Shown piece by piece: positions 1-5,065 of a stretch of 7,095 bases of DNA. A program made the translations under genes and the position numbers. Source of the stretch: an uncultured Methanobrevibacter sp. (GTDB lineage: Archaea > Methanobacteriota > Methanobacteria > Methanobacteriales > Methanobacteriaceae); the NCBI RefSeq assembly GCF_937906425.1, contig NZ_CALCYR010000192.1:1-7095 (forward strand). The letters are read 5' to 3'. Position 1 is the first letter of the stretch; the number at the start of each line of letters is the position of its first letter. Under the pieces are notes generated by a model. It did not search any database, was not told the DNA's origin, and saw only the letters and a list, made by a program, of their open reading frames with translations.

Positions 1-1
1 G

Positions 2-163
2 CGCTGCGTGGGCATGGACGCCTTCAACGCCGTCTGGTCCACCGCGTACGAGGTCGACAAGGCCCACGGCACCAATTACTTTGAAAACTTCAAAAAATAC
101 ATGGAATACGTCCAAGAGGAGGACCTCGTGGTGGACGGTGCCATGACCGATCCCAAGGGCGAC
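2..163 (+). pseudogene. abfD: Internal fragment of 4-hydroxybutyryl-CoA dehydratase
   Basis: About 54 codons match, from memory of the family, the N-terminal third of 4-hydroxybutyryl-CoA dehydratase/vinylacetyl-CoA isomerase, a [4Fe-4S]- and FAD-containing enzyme that converts 4-hydroxybutyryl-CoA to crotonyl-CoA in clostridial succinate/GABA fermentation to butyrate. Visible signatures are RCVGMDAFNAVWST, GTNYFENF, VQEEDLVVDG and AMTDPKGD. The Cys encoded at 5-7 would correspond to the second cysteine of the CxxxC iron-sulfur ligands near residues 99-103 in the clostridial enzyme. The family continues after TDPKGD with an R-rich stretch (RS/RG...), but here it switches to LVSQTGAF, which is VirD4. 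Base composition is very GC-rich (40 of the first 60 bases), unlike the rest of the window. The 5' part lies outside the window and the C-terminal two thirds are missing. Confidence 0.72.
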
Positions 164-694
164 CTGGTTTCCCAAACGGGCGCTTTTCTCCAACGGAAGG
201 GCTACCGTATCAAAATCCTGAACACCATCAATTTCAGCAAATCCATGCACTATAACCCCATGGCCTACGTTCACAGCGAAAAGGATATTCTTAAGCTGGT
301 CACGACCCTCATCACCAACACCAAAGGCGAAGGCAAGGGCGGCGATCCGTTTTGGGAAAAGGCCGAAACGCTGCTGCTCACGGCCCTGATCGGCTATATC
401 CATTATCACATGCTGGAAGAAGAACAGAACTTTTCCATCCTGCTGGATATGCTGAACGCCATGGAAGTGCGGGAGGACGATGAAAACTTCAAAAACGGGA
501 TCGACCTGCTGTTCGACGAATTGGAGGCGGTAAGCCCGGACGACTTTGCTTTGCGGCAATATAAGCGTTACAAATTAGCCGCTGGTGTGACATTATATAT
601 ACGACATCTTACTTATGTGATAATTAAGGGGATGATCAAATCACGAAAGGAGACGAAACCCCATGAAAACCCCTACCATTACTGCCTTGTATGA
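2..694 (+). CDS. Chimeric open frame: AbfD fragment joined to VirD4/TraG coupling protein, 5'-partial
   Basis: The frame is open from base 2 at the window edge (a GTG at 8 is only a nominal start) and runs to a stop at 692-694. It reads as three pieces. Codons for RCVGMDAFNA through DGAMTDPKGD match 4-hydroxybutyryl-CoA dehydratase. TDPKGDLV through KRYKLAAG matches VirD4/TraG-type IV secretion coupling proteins. The last 35 codons from base 587 match neither and are read-through into the DNA upstream of the recombinase gene. The last 32 bases overlap that gene in another frame. No single known protein has this order, so I do not regard it as a functional gene. It is either an assembly/amplification chimera or a decayed recombination product. 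See the two sub-entries. Confidence 0.6.
   Translation, partial: RCVGMDAFNAVWSTAYEVDKAHGTNYFENFKKYMEYVQEEDLVVDGAMTDPKGDLVSQTGAFLQRKGYRIKILNTINFSKSMHYNPMAYVHSEKDILKLVTTLITNTKGEGKGGDPFWEKAETLLLTALIGYIHYHMLEEEQNFSILLDMLNAMEVREDDENFKNGIDLLFDELEAVSPDDFALRQYKRYKLAAGVTLYIRHLTYVIIKGMIKSRKETKPHENPYHYCLV
146..586 (+). pseudogene. VirD4/TraG-family type IV secretion coupling protein, internal fragment
   Basis: About 147 codons match the VirD4/TraG ATPase that couples relaxosome DNA to the conjugation pore at the membrane in Tn1549-like and related Firmicutes conjugative elements. Diagnostic stretches are TDPKGDLV (the conserved DPKGE/D segment after Walker A), KGYRIKILNTINFSKSMHYN, EKDILKLVTTLITNTKG, DPFWEKAETLLLTALIGYIH, EEQNFSILLDMLNAMEVRED and ALRQYKRYKLAAG. 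Walker A and the membrane segments upstream are absent, because AbfD sequence replaces them. The family normally continues ...KLAAGKTAKSILISCGARLAPFD, but here the match stops after GGT at 584-586. Composition is about 55% G/C at 361-420. The final codons (541-586) look less GC-rich than the rest, so a switch between two VirD4 homologues there is possible. Family assignment is firm; intactness is not. Confidence 0.85.
587..662 (+). other. Leader of the recombinase gene; possible terminus of an integrated element
   Basis: Homology to VirD4 stops at 586 and the recombinase starts at 663, leaving 76 bases that belong to neither. Large serine recombinase genes of Tn4451/Tn5397-like transposons and related mobilizable elements usually lie right next to one element end, so an attachment site near 580-610 is expected. 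The stretch contains loosely symmetric pieces (tgacat at 589-594, acat at 604-607, atgtga at 615-620), but I cannot define the core dinucleotide or the exact boundary. The other element end is not in the window. Confidence 0.4.
646..653 (+). promoter_or_regulatory. Ribosome binding site of the serine recombinase
   Basis: AAAGGAGA lies 9 bases before the ATG at 663. It is a strong bacterial Shine-Dalgarno and fixes the recombinase start at 663. Confidence 0.8.
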
Positions 695-1919
695 ACGCCT
701 CAGCCGTGACGATGAATTGCAAGGCGACAGTAACAGCATTATTCATCAAAAACAAATACTGGAAGAATATGCAGCCGCCAATGGATTTTTTAGTTGTCAA
801 TTCTATGTTGATGACGGTTATAGCGGAACAAATTTTGACCGTCCAGATTTTCAGAGAATGATAAATGACATTGAAAACCAAATCGTTGGTACAGTGATCG
901 TTAAAGATTTATCCCGACTCGGAAGAAATTATTATCAGGTCGGTTACTACACAGAAAAATTTTTTGTAGACCACGACATCAGGTTCATTTCCATATCTGA
1001 CAATGTGGACAGTATCAATGGAGTGAATGAATTTGCTCCGTTTCATAACCTGATCAATGATTTCTACGCAAAGGATATAGCCAAAAAGCAGAGGGCTGTG
1101 ATCGTAAGCAAAGGCAACGCAGGACAACGGTTAGCAACAAAGGCGATTTACGGCTACAAGAAAGACGAAAACGGTCAATGGATCGTGGATGAAGAAGCAG
1201 CATCAGTTGTCAGAAAAATCTTTCAGCTTTGCATTGATGGAAACGGTATTCAAATGATTGCAAATTATTTGTTTGCCCATCATATCAAGAATCCGTCAGC
1301 CTATACCGGACATTATCGTACAGGCGGAGTCGCAGAACAGAATCCGTACCTCTGGTCAGCCCAAACTGTAGCCGGTATTTTGTCAAGGCAGGAATACTGT
1401 GGTGATACGGTAAATTTCAAAACACACCGCAAAACTCTTTGCAGCAAAGTTGTCATCAAAAACCAACCCGATGAATATAAGATTTTCGAGAACACACATG
1501 AAGCTATTATTAGTCGGGAAGTCTTTGCACAGGTACAAGAAATCAGGAGCAAAAGAAAACGAATCAAGCCTATTGAAGAACCTGTTTTGTTTTCTGATAT
1601 TTACTGTGCCGATTGCAAAAACAGAATGCATATTATGCGTTCGAGAAAATACAAAAAGACTAAGCCCGATTGCTACATCTGCTCTTTGTCACGCAAATCT
1701 GCCGCCCTAAAACAGTCTGTTTGTTCTTCGCATTATATCCAAGAAGCTGTGTTGATAGACAAGGTCACCGCATTCCTGAATGATATTATTCATGCTTCAG
1801 AAGATTTTGATAGATTCAAAAAAATCATCAACTTTGAATTAGCGAAAAAGAGTAAATCATCATCAATGGAAATAAAAAAAAAGGTTAAAAAACTAAAAAA
1901 ACAAAATAACACAAAATGA
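663..1919 (+). CDS. Large serine recombinase (TnpX/TndX-like integrase), C-terminally truncated
   Basis: This 418-residue protein is a site-specific recombinase of the large serine family, which excises and integrates mobile elements through a covalent serine-DNA intermediate. The resolvase domain spans roughly residues 5-155, with the YERLSRDD motif giving nucleophile Ser14 and KDLSRLGRN (82-89) giving the active-site arginines. A recombinase domain follows (about 160-300, AIYGYKKDENGQW). Then comes a zinc ribbon with C315xxC318 (YCADC) and probable partners C340 and C354. After the ribbon, a lysine-rich, probably coiled-coil stretch is reached (FELAKKSKSSSMEIKKK). Relatives usually run to roughly 530-700 residues with a coiled coil and often a DUF4368-type tail. 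Here the frame ends at 418 in A-rich sequence, so 100 or more residues are missing and integration activity is doubtful. It follows a broken VirD4 gene, suggesting an integrative mobilizable element nested in a conjugative element. Confidence 0.88.
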   Translation: MKTPTITALYERLSRDDELQGDSNSIIHQKQILEEYAAANGFFSCQFYVDDGYSGTNFDRPDFQRMINDIENQIVGTVIVKDLSRLGRNYYQVGYYTEKFFVDHDIRFISISDNVDSINGVNEFAPFHNLINDFYAKDIAKKQRAVIVSKGNAGQRLATKAIYGYKKDENGQWIVDEEAASVVRKIFQLCIDGNGIQMIANYLFAHHIKNPSAYTGHYRTGGVAEQNPYLWSAQTVAGILSRQEYCGDTVNFKTHRKTLCSKVVIKNQPDEYKIFENTHEAIISREVFAQVQEIRSKRKRIKPIEEPVLFSDIYCADCKNRMHIMRSRKYKKTKPDCYICSLSRKSAALKQSVCSSHYIQEAVLIDKVTAFLNDIIHASEDFDRFKKIINFELAKKSKSSSMEIKKKVKKLKKQNNTK

Positions 1920-1941
1920 AAATAAATAAATAAATAAGGTT
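1863..1941. other. Join between recombinase gene and archaeal DNA
   Basis: Recognisable recombinase protein ends around SSSMEIKKKVKKL (to about 1895), and clear archaeal sequence (the ilvC terminator) starts at 1942. Between them is nearly pure A/T. A block at 1871-1882 (AAGGTTAAAAAA) recurs at 1936-1947 next to the ilvC terminator hairpin, with similar flanks. Lysine codons of the recombinase and archaeal A-tracts are thus nearly identical in sequence, so the exact join cannot be placed. The recombinase stop at 1917-1919 probably lies in foreign sequence. Confidence 0.6.
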
Positions 1942-1977
1942 AAAAAAGTAAAAATAGTTGAGAATAGTTTCTCAACT
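1942..1977 (-). terminator. Hairpin plus T-tract terminator of ilvC
   Basis: A perfect 9-bp inverted repeat (AGTTGAGAA at 1956-1964, TTCTCAACT at 1969-1977, four-base loop TAGT) lies 44 bases past the ilvC stop. Read on the minus strand it is followed by TTTTTAC and TTTTTT (1954 down to 1942). Archaeal termination depends mainly on the U-tract, and the hairpin adds support. It also marks the leftmost sequence that clearly belongs with the archaeal genes. Confidence 0.75.
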
Positions 1978-2021
1978 TAAAGACTTTGTCAAGTTTTTAG
2001 CATAAAACCAAAAAAGCTTGT

Positions 2022-3014
2022 TTATTCTTCTTTTTGTAAACCACAAGCAATTCTAAGTCTTTTACCAACGGTTTCAATAGTTTCTTGATCTTCAGCAGCT
2101 CTCATTTCTTTTAAGTTAGCTGCATCAGTTGCGTTTTCGTCAGCAAATTGTTTTTTAAAGGTACCGTCTTGGATTTCTCCTAAAATTGCTTTCATTTGTT
2201 TTTTGGTTTCGTCAGTAATGATTCTGTCTCTTCTGGTTAATCCACCATATTCAGCAGTGTTACTTACATCTTTCCACATACCGCCTAAACCGTTTTCATA
2301 AATGTCATCTACAATAAGTTTTACTTCGTGACAGGTTTCAAAGTATGCAATTTCAGGTTGGTAACCTGCTTCAACAAGGGTTTCAAATCCTGCTTTAATC
2401 AATGCAGTAAGTCCACCGCATAATACAGCTTGTTCACCGAATAAGTCAGTTTCAGTTTCTTCTTGGAAAGTGGTTTCAATAACACCTGCTCTGGTAAGAC
2501 CAGTAGCTTTTGCCATACCTAATGCAAGTTGTAAAGCTTCTCCAGTAGCATCTTGTTCAATAGCTACTAAACCAGGAATTCCAAAACCTTCTAAATAGGT
2601 GGTTCTTACTCTGGAACCAGGACCTTTAGGTGCAAACATTACAATGTTTACATCTTCACCAGGTTGGATTAAACCAAAGTGAATATTATAACCGTGAGAG
2701 AAAGAAATAGTGTTTCCAGCTTCAACATAAGGAGCAATTTGTTCTTTATATACTTTTTCCTGGGTTTCATCTGGTAATAAGATGTGGATAATGTCTGCAG
2801 CTTCAGCAGCTTCTTCAATAGTTTTAACATTCATTCCATCATCAATAGCTTTTTGCCAGGATGAACCATTTTCTCTAAGACCGACAATTACATCTAATCC
2901 GCTGTCAGCCATGTTTCTGGATTGACCACGTCCTTGACTACCGTATCCAATAACGGCAATAGTTTTATCTGCAACTACTTCTGCGTCAACATCGTCTTCA
3001 TAATACATTTTCAT
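2022..3014 (-). CDS. ilvC: Ketol-acid reductoisomerase (NADP+), class I
   Basis: Cytosolic enzyme of valine, leucine and isoleucine synthesis. It isomerises and reduces 2-acetolactate to 2,3-dihydroxyisovalerate (and the 2-aceto-2-hydroxybutyrate analogue) with NADPH and two Mg2+. At 330 residues it fits class I enzymes. The Rossmann glycine loop is GYGSQGRGQ (23-31), and VGLRENGSS (44-52) places Arg47 and Ser51/52 for the NADPH 2'-phosphate. Active-site residues fall at the usual class I numbers: His107 (FSHGYNIHF), Asp190 and Glu194 (DLFGEQ), Glu226 and Glu230 (FETCHEVK) and Ser251 (KDVSNTAEYG). All are present, so the enzyme should work. The ATG at 3014 is preferred over the in-frame ATG at 3008 because AAAGGAGT sits 8 bases upstream. 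It is monocistronic as far as the window shows: a terminator follows it, and the next gene upstream, cab, has its own terminator. Confidence 0.96.
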   Translation of the reverse strand: MKMYYEDDVDAEVVADKTIAVIGYGSQGRGQSRNMADSGLDVIVGLRENGSSWQKAIDDGMNVKTIEEAAEAADIIHILLPDETQEKVYKEQIAPYVEAGNTISFSHGYNIHFGLIQPGEDVNIVMFAPKGPGSRVRTTYLEGFGIPGLVAIEQDATGEALQLALGMAKATGLTRAGVIETTFQEETETDLFGEQAVLCGGLTALIKAGFETLVEAGYQPEIAYFETCHEVKLIVDDIYENGLGGMWKDVSNTAEYGGLTRRDRIITDETKKQMKAILGEIQDGTFKKQFADENATDAANLKEMRAAEDQETIETVGKRLRIACGLQKEE

Positions 3015-3306
3015 TTTAAAAGACTCCTTTAAAATTTTTGTTTAAATTTTTATAATTTTAAATTATTATTAAATAAAAATCATAGGTTTTATTAGCTAGA
3101 TAAATACAAATCATGACTTGAATTAAAAACAAATAAAAAACAAATGAATTTAAAGCTAATAAACTTAATATATCCAATATAATTAAATTTGCTTAATAAA
3201 ATAACAAACCTTATACTAAATATAATATTAATATATTTTGATTTAATAGTTTATAAAACTTGTTAATAATTAAAAATTCCTATTTGAAAAATTGAAAATG
3301 AGTTAC
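3015..3306. other. AT-rich spacer upstream of ilvC, probably holding its promoter
   Basis: Apart from the ilvC ribosome binding site no gene is visible. The ilvC promoter must lie here. TATA-like stretches on the minus strand include TTATAAAAATT (about 3046-3056) and TTTTTATTTAATAA (about 3067-3080), but the background is so A/T-rich that I cannot choose. A 10-bp inverted repeat (TTTATTAGCT at 3088-3097 and AGCTAATAAA at 3154-3163, 56 bases apart) could be chance. Confidence 0.35.
3023..3030 (-). promoter_or_regulatory. Ribosome binding site of ilvC
   Basis: On the minus strand AAAGGAGT lies 8 bases before the ATG at 3014. This decides for that start over the ATG two codons later. Confidence 0.85.
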
Positions 3307-3408
3307 AAATTAAAATAAGATAAAAAAAAGATTAAAACTGAATAAAAATAAGTAAAAAATTAAAATAAGATAAAAAAAAGATTAAAACTGAATAAAAATA
3401 AGTAAAAA
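3307..3408. repeat. Perfect 50-bp tandem duplication
   Basis: Bases 3307-3358 recur exactly at 3357-3408 (period 50, no mismatches, just over two copies). The unit contains AAGATTAAAACTGAATAAAA and has only about 6 G/C per copy. It lies between the cab terminator and the ilvC upstream region. Absence of any mismatch suggests a recent duplication, or an assembly artefact of the same size. Confidence 0.9.
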
Positions 3409-3420
3409 TTAAATGAGGTT

Positions 3421-3452
3421 AAAAAAAGAAAATTAAAGAGAATTATTCTCTT
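3421..3452 (-). terminator. Terminator of cab, overlapping its stop codon
   Basis: A 7-bp inverted repeat (AAGAGAA at 3436-3442, TTCTCTT at 3446-3452) has the cab stop codon TAA (3443-3445) as its three-base loop. On the minus strand it is followed by TTTAATTTTC and a run of seven T (3427-3421). The arms use the last codons of cab, so gene end and terminator are fused. Confidence 0.65.
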
Positions 3453-3973
3453 CCGTCAACTAAGACGTCTAATTTTCCAGTTTCTAAATCTATAATAAGT
3501 CCATGAATAGGAACTTCATCAGTAATTAGTGGGTGATTTTTAATCTGTTCAACAGTTTCTAAAACATTGGATTCTTCACCACTAATAGCTCCAATCCATT
3601 CAATTAAATCTACCTTATCAATTTCCTCTTCAGGAATGCCTCTAGCAATCATGTTGGTTCTGATTTTATCAGGATCTGCATTAGCCATACCACAGTCAGT
3701 GTGACCAATAACCATTACTTCCTCACATCCAAGGGAGTAAATTGCAGCTGCAATGGATCTGATTGCATCTTCTCCAACAATAGTGTTTCCTGCATTTCTG
3801 ATTAATTTTACATCTCCTCTACCAATACCTAAAGCTTCTGGCAAGAAACAAGTTAATCTAGTATCCATACAAGTTAAAATAGCTAATTTCTTTTGAGGAA
3901 GGTGACCTAAACATACAGGTTCATGTTCTTCCACAAATTTTTCATTTGCCTTTAATACTTCATCAATCATCAT
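3443..3973 (-). CDS. cab: Beta carbonic anhydrase, Cab type
   Basis: Zinc enzyme that interconverts CO2 and bicarbonate. In a methanogen it supplies CO2 or bicarbonate to methanogenesis and carboxylases. The 176-residue protein matches the small plant-type beta class known from Methanothermobacter Cab (about 170 residues). Zinc ligands are Cys35 (TCMDTR), His91 and Cys94 (IGHTDCGM), with the Asp37/Arg39 dyad in the same first motif. RNAGNT (59-64) and the GxEDAIRSI helix also fit. Two adjacent ATGs (3973 and 3970) are possible. TACCTCC at 3981-3987 reads GGAGGTA on the minus strand, 7 or 10 bases upstream, so either works and I keep the first. The gene is transcribed away from marR across a 403-base divergent region, and its stop codon is built into a hairpin terminator. 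Confidence 0.95.
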   Translation of the reverse strand: MMIDEVLKANEKFVEEHEPVCLGHLPQKKLAILTCMDTRLTCFLPEALGIGRGDVKLIRNAGNTIVGEDAIRSIAAAIYSLGCEEVMVIGHTDCGMANADPDKIRTNMIARGIPEEEIDKVDLIEWIGAISGEESNVLETVEQIKNHPLITDEVPIHGLIIDLETGKLDVLVDGRE

Positions 3974-4181
3974 AATATAATACCTCCATTGAATATCAAT
4001 AATATAATTAAATACTATCTATACAATGTTTATATTTTTAGATAATTTAATTAAAATAATTTACTAAAAAAAATTTTGAATTTGAATGAAAAATAAAGAA
4101 AAATCTAAAAAAATAAACAAATTAAAGCCTTTGAATTTAAAAAAGCCATTATGGAAAATTTTTAAATAAAAAATTGAAAAG
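3974..4181. promoter_or_regulatory. Divergent cab/marR spacer: cab promoter side
   Basis: This is the cab-proximal half of the 403-base spacer. It holds the cab ribosome binding site (3981-3987). On the minus strand a TATA-like AAAAATATAAAC (about 4028-4039) is a reasonable cab promoter, with transcription then starting near 4010. No open frame is visible here. Bases 4041-4170 are low-complexity A/T without clear structure. Confidence 0.35.
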
Positions 4182-4192
4182 TTTTTAAATAT
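4176..4192 (+). promoter_or_regulatory. Candidate archaeal promoter (BRE/TATA) of marR
   Basis: GAAAAG (4176-4181), purine-rich like a TFB recognition element, is followed directly by TTTTTAAATAT (4182-4192), close to the archaeal TATA consensus. A start about 25 bases downstream would fall near 4212, inside the palindrome cluster. Weaker alternatives are TTTAAATACT (4228-4237) and AAGTATATAATT (4249-4260). Confidence 0.45.
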
Positions 4193-4227
4193 CAACTGTT
4201 GACAGAACAATTGTTGCATGTGCAACA
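4192..4227 (+). promoter_or_regulatory. Palindrome cluster, candidate operator of the MarR regulator
   Basis: Three symmetric elements overlap or adjoin within 36 bases: TCAACTGTTGA (4192-4202, 5+1+5), AACAATTGTT (4206-4215, perfect) and TGTTGCATGTGCAACA (4212-4227, 7-bp arms around TG). They contain nearly all the G/C of an otherwise A/T spacer, and TGTTG or its complement recurs in each. MarR dimers bind 16-20 bp inverted repeats near their own promoters. The position just downstream of a TATA-like element would allow a bound dimer to block polymerase, which is classical autorepression. Binding itself is inferred. Confidence 0.6.
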
Positions 4228-4376
4228 TTTAAATACTATGAAATATTAAGTATATAATTAATAAATTAATTGAAAAAATCAAGTTTTAAGGTTAATTTAT
4301 TAAAAAATAATTAATTAATTTAAAATATTAATTTATTAAAATAAAATGATTTTTTTTAGTAAAATAAGGAGGAAAA
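4228..4376 (+). promoter_or_regulatory. Long A/T leader and ribosome binding site of marR
   Basis: AAGGAGG (4366-4372) lies 4 bases before the ATG at 4377 and is a strong site. The rest is almost only A/T. TTAATTTATTAAAA occurs twice (4292-4305 and 4328-4341), and its complement core TTAATAAATTAA occurs once at 4258-4269. The leader could therefore form either of two A/T-only hairpins. I give this little weight because of the composition. Confidence 0.5.
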
Positions 4377-4859
4377 ATGTCTCTTGAAAAATTTAAAGAA
4401 GTGGATGCAACAGATATTCCAATTGGAAAGTTTATCACTATGATTGGAAGAGGACATGCTCTTTATTTAAATCACCAACTGGAACCACTAAACATAAACG
4501 CTTCACAATTGCACAGTCTTTTTGAAATTAAAAGAAACAAAAGTTTAAATCAAGACGAAATAGCAAGAAGATGTAATGTGGATAAGGGCTCTGTTGCAAG
4601 ATCAATTAGAAAACTGGAAGAAAAGGGATTGATTATTAAGAAAATTGATGAAAACAACAGACGTCAAAACATTATTTCCCTTAGTGAAAAGGGAGAGGAA
4701 GTTCTTGAAAAATCTCAAGAAATCCTTGACAAGTGGGAAGAAGAGGTATTCAGTGATTTAAGTCAAGAAGAAAAAGAAACTCTTCAAAATACATTAAAGA
4801 ATATTGTGATAAAAACCATTTTATTTAATCAGGAACTAAAAGCCTGTAAAAAAGAATAA
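4377..4859 (+). CDS. MarR-family winged-helix transcriptional regulator
   Basis: The protein has 160 residues, normal for MarR dimers that bind DNA and are released by small ligands such as drugs, phenolics or bile-type compounds. The order fits the family: N-terminal dimer helices (residues 10-40, IGKFITMIGRGHALYLNHQL), a helix-turn-helix at about 57-83 (LNQDEIARRCNVDKGSVARSIRKLEEKGLI), the wing with DENNRRQNIISLSEKG (the family's D..RR...LT/S..G motif), and a long C-terminal dimerisation helix pair (104-155). It precedes a MATE exporter on the same strand. That pairing is a common regulator-efflux arrangement, so it probably represses itself and the exporter. The upstream palindrome cluster is the likely operator. 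The inducer cannot be read from the sequence. Confidence 0.92.
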   Translation: MSLEKFKEVDATDIPIGKFITMIGRGHALYLNHQLEPLNINASQLHSLFEIKRNKSLNQDEIARRCNVDKGSVARSIRKLEEKGLIIKKIDENNRRQNIISLSEKGEEVLEKSQEILDKWEEEVFSDLSQEEKETLQNTLKNIVIKTILFNQELKACKKE

Positions 4860-4862
4860 AAG

Positions 4863-4996
4863 AATCACTGAAAAAACCTTTATAGATTAATTAAACTTTC
4901 AAATAAAAATCACTGAATAAAGAGTAAAAAAGCTTAATTAAACTTAAAAATTATAAAGAATCAGCAAATAAAGAGTAAAAAGGTTTAATTAAACTT
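4863..4996 (+). repeat. Three imperfect direct repeats of about 38 bp between marR and the exporter gene
   Basis: Copies lie at 4863-4898, 4908-4945 and 4959-4996. Each starts AATCA and ends TTAATTAAACTT; the last two share AATAAAGAGTAAAAA in the middle. Start-to-start spacing is 45 and 51 bases. The shared end contains the symmetric core TTAATTAA, extended to the perfect palindrome GTTTAATTAAAC in copy three (4983-4994). They fill most of the 206-base gap before the exporter, where a second promoter, an mRNA processing site or a protein binding site could sit. Confidence 0.75.
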
Positions 4997-5052
4997 CCAG
5001 ATTAAGTGATTAAAATCAATATTACAAAATTCATTAGAAGAAATGTTCATAT

Positions 5053-5058
5053 AAGGAG
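5053..5058 (+). promoter_or_regulatory. Ribosome binding site that sets the exporter start
   Basis: AAGGAG lies 7 bases before the ATG at 5066. The same open frame extends back to a GTG at 5006, but that codon has no ribosome binding site. The ATG at 5061 is in another frame and stops after two codons. The start is therefore 5066. Confidence 0.85.
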
Positions 5059-5065
5059 AAATGGA

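Noticed and set aside
2..586. A novel fusion enzyme combining a dehydratase and a coupling ATPase
   Set aside because: Both parts are internal fragments lacking key elements (most of AbfD; Walker A and membrane helices of VirD4), and the join falls on a shared hexapeptide, which points to chimerism.
636..1631. Antisense open frames of 72-84 codons opposite the recombinase, and an 86-codon frame on the plus strand at 1450-1710
   Set aside because: They lie wholly within or over the well-supported recombinase frame, have no ribosome binding site or recognisable domain, and read as shadows.
1863..1941. Genuine attachment site of the serine recombinase at the archaeal border
   Set aside because: The recombinase itself is truncated here, integration by it would not delete its own 3' end, and no repeat end or target match is seen.
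3015..3306. Riboswitch or T-box-like leader upstream of ilvC
   Set aside because: Only a 10-bp A/T-rich inverted repeat with a 56-base loop is visible. There is no known leader motif, and archaeal ilvC leaders of that type are not something I can support.
4258..4341. Regulatory alternative hairpins in the marR leader
   Set aside because: The pairing segments contain only A and T in a nearly pure A/T leader, so 12-bp complementarity is weak evidence.
5006..5065. GTG start at 5006 giving a 485-residue exporter
   Set aside because: It has no ribosome binding site, the 20 extra residues are not part of the MATE family, and AAGGAG sits 7 bases before the ATG at 5066.
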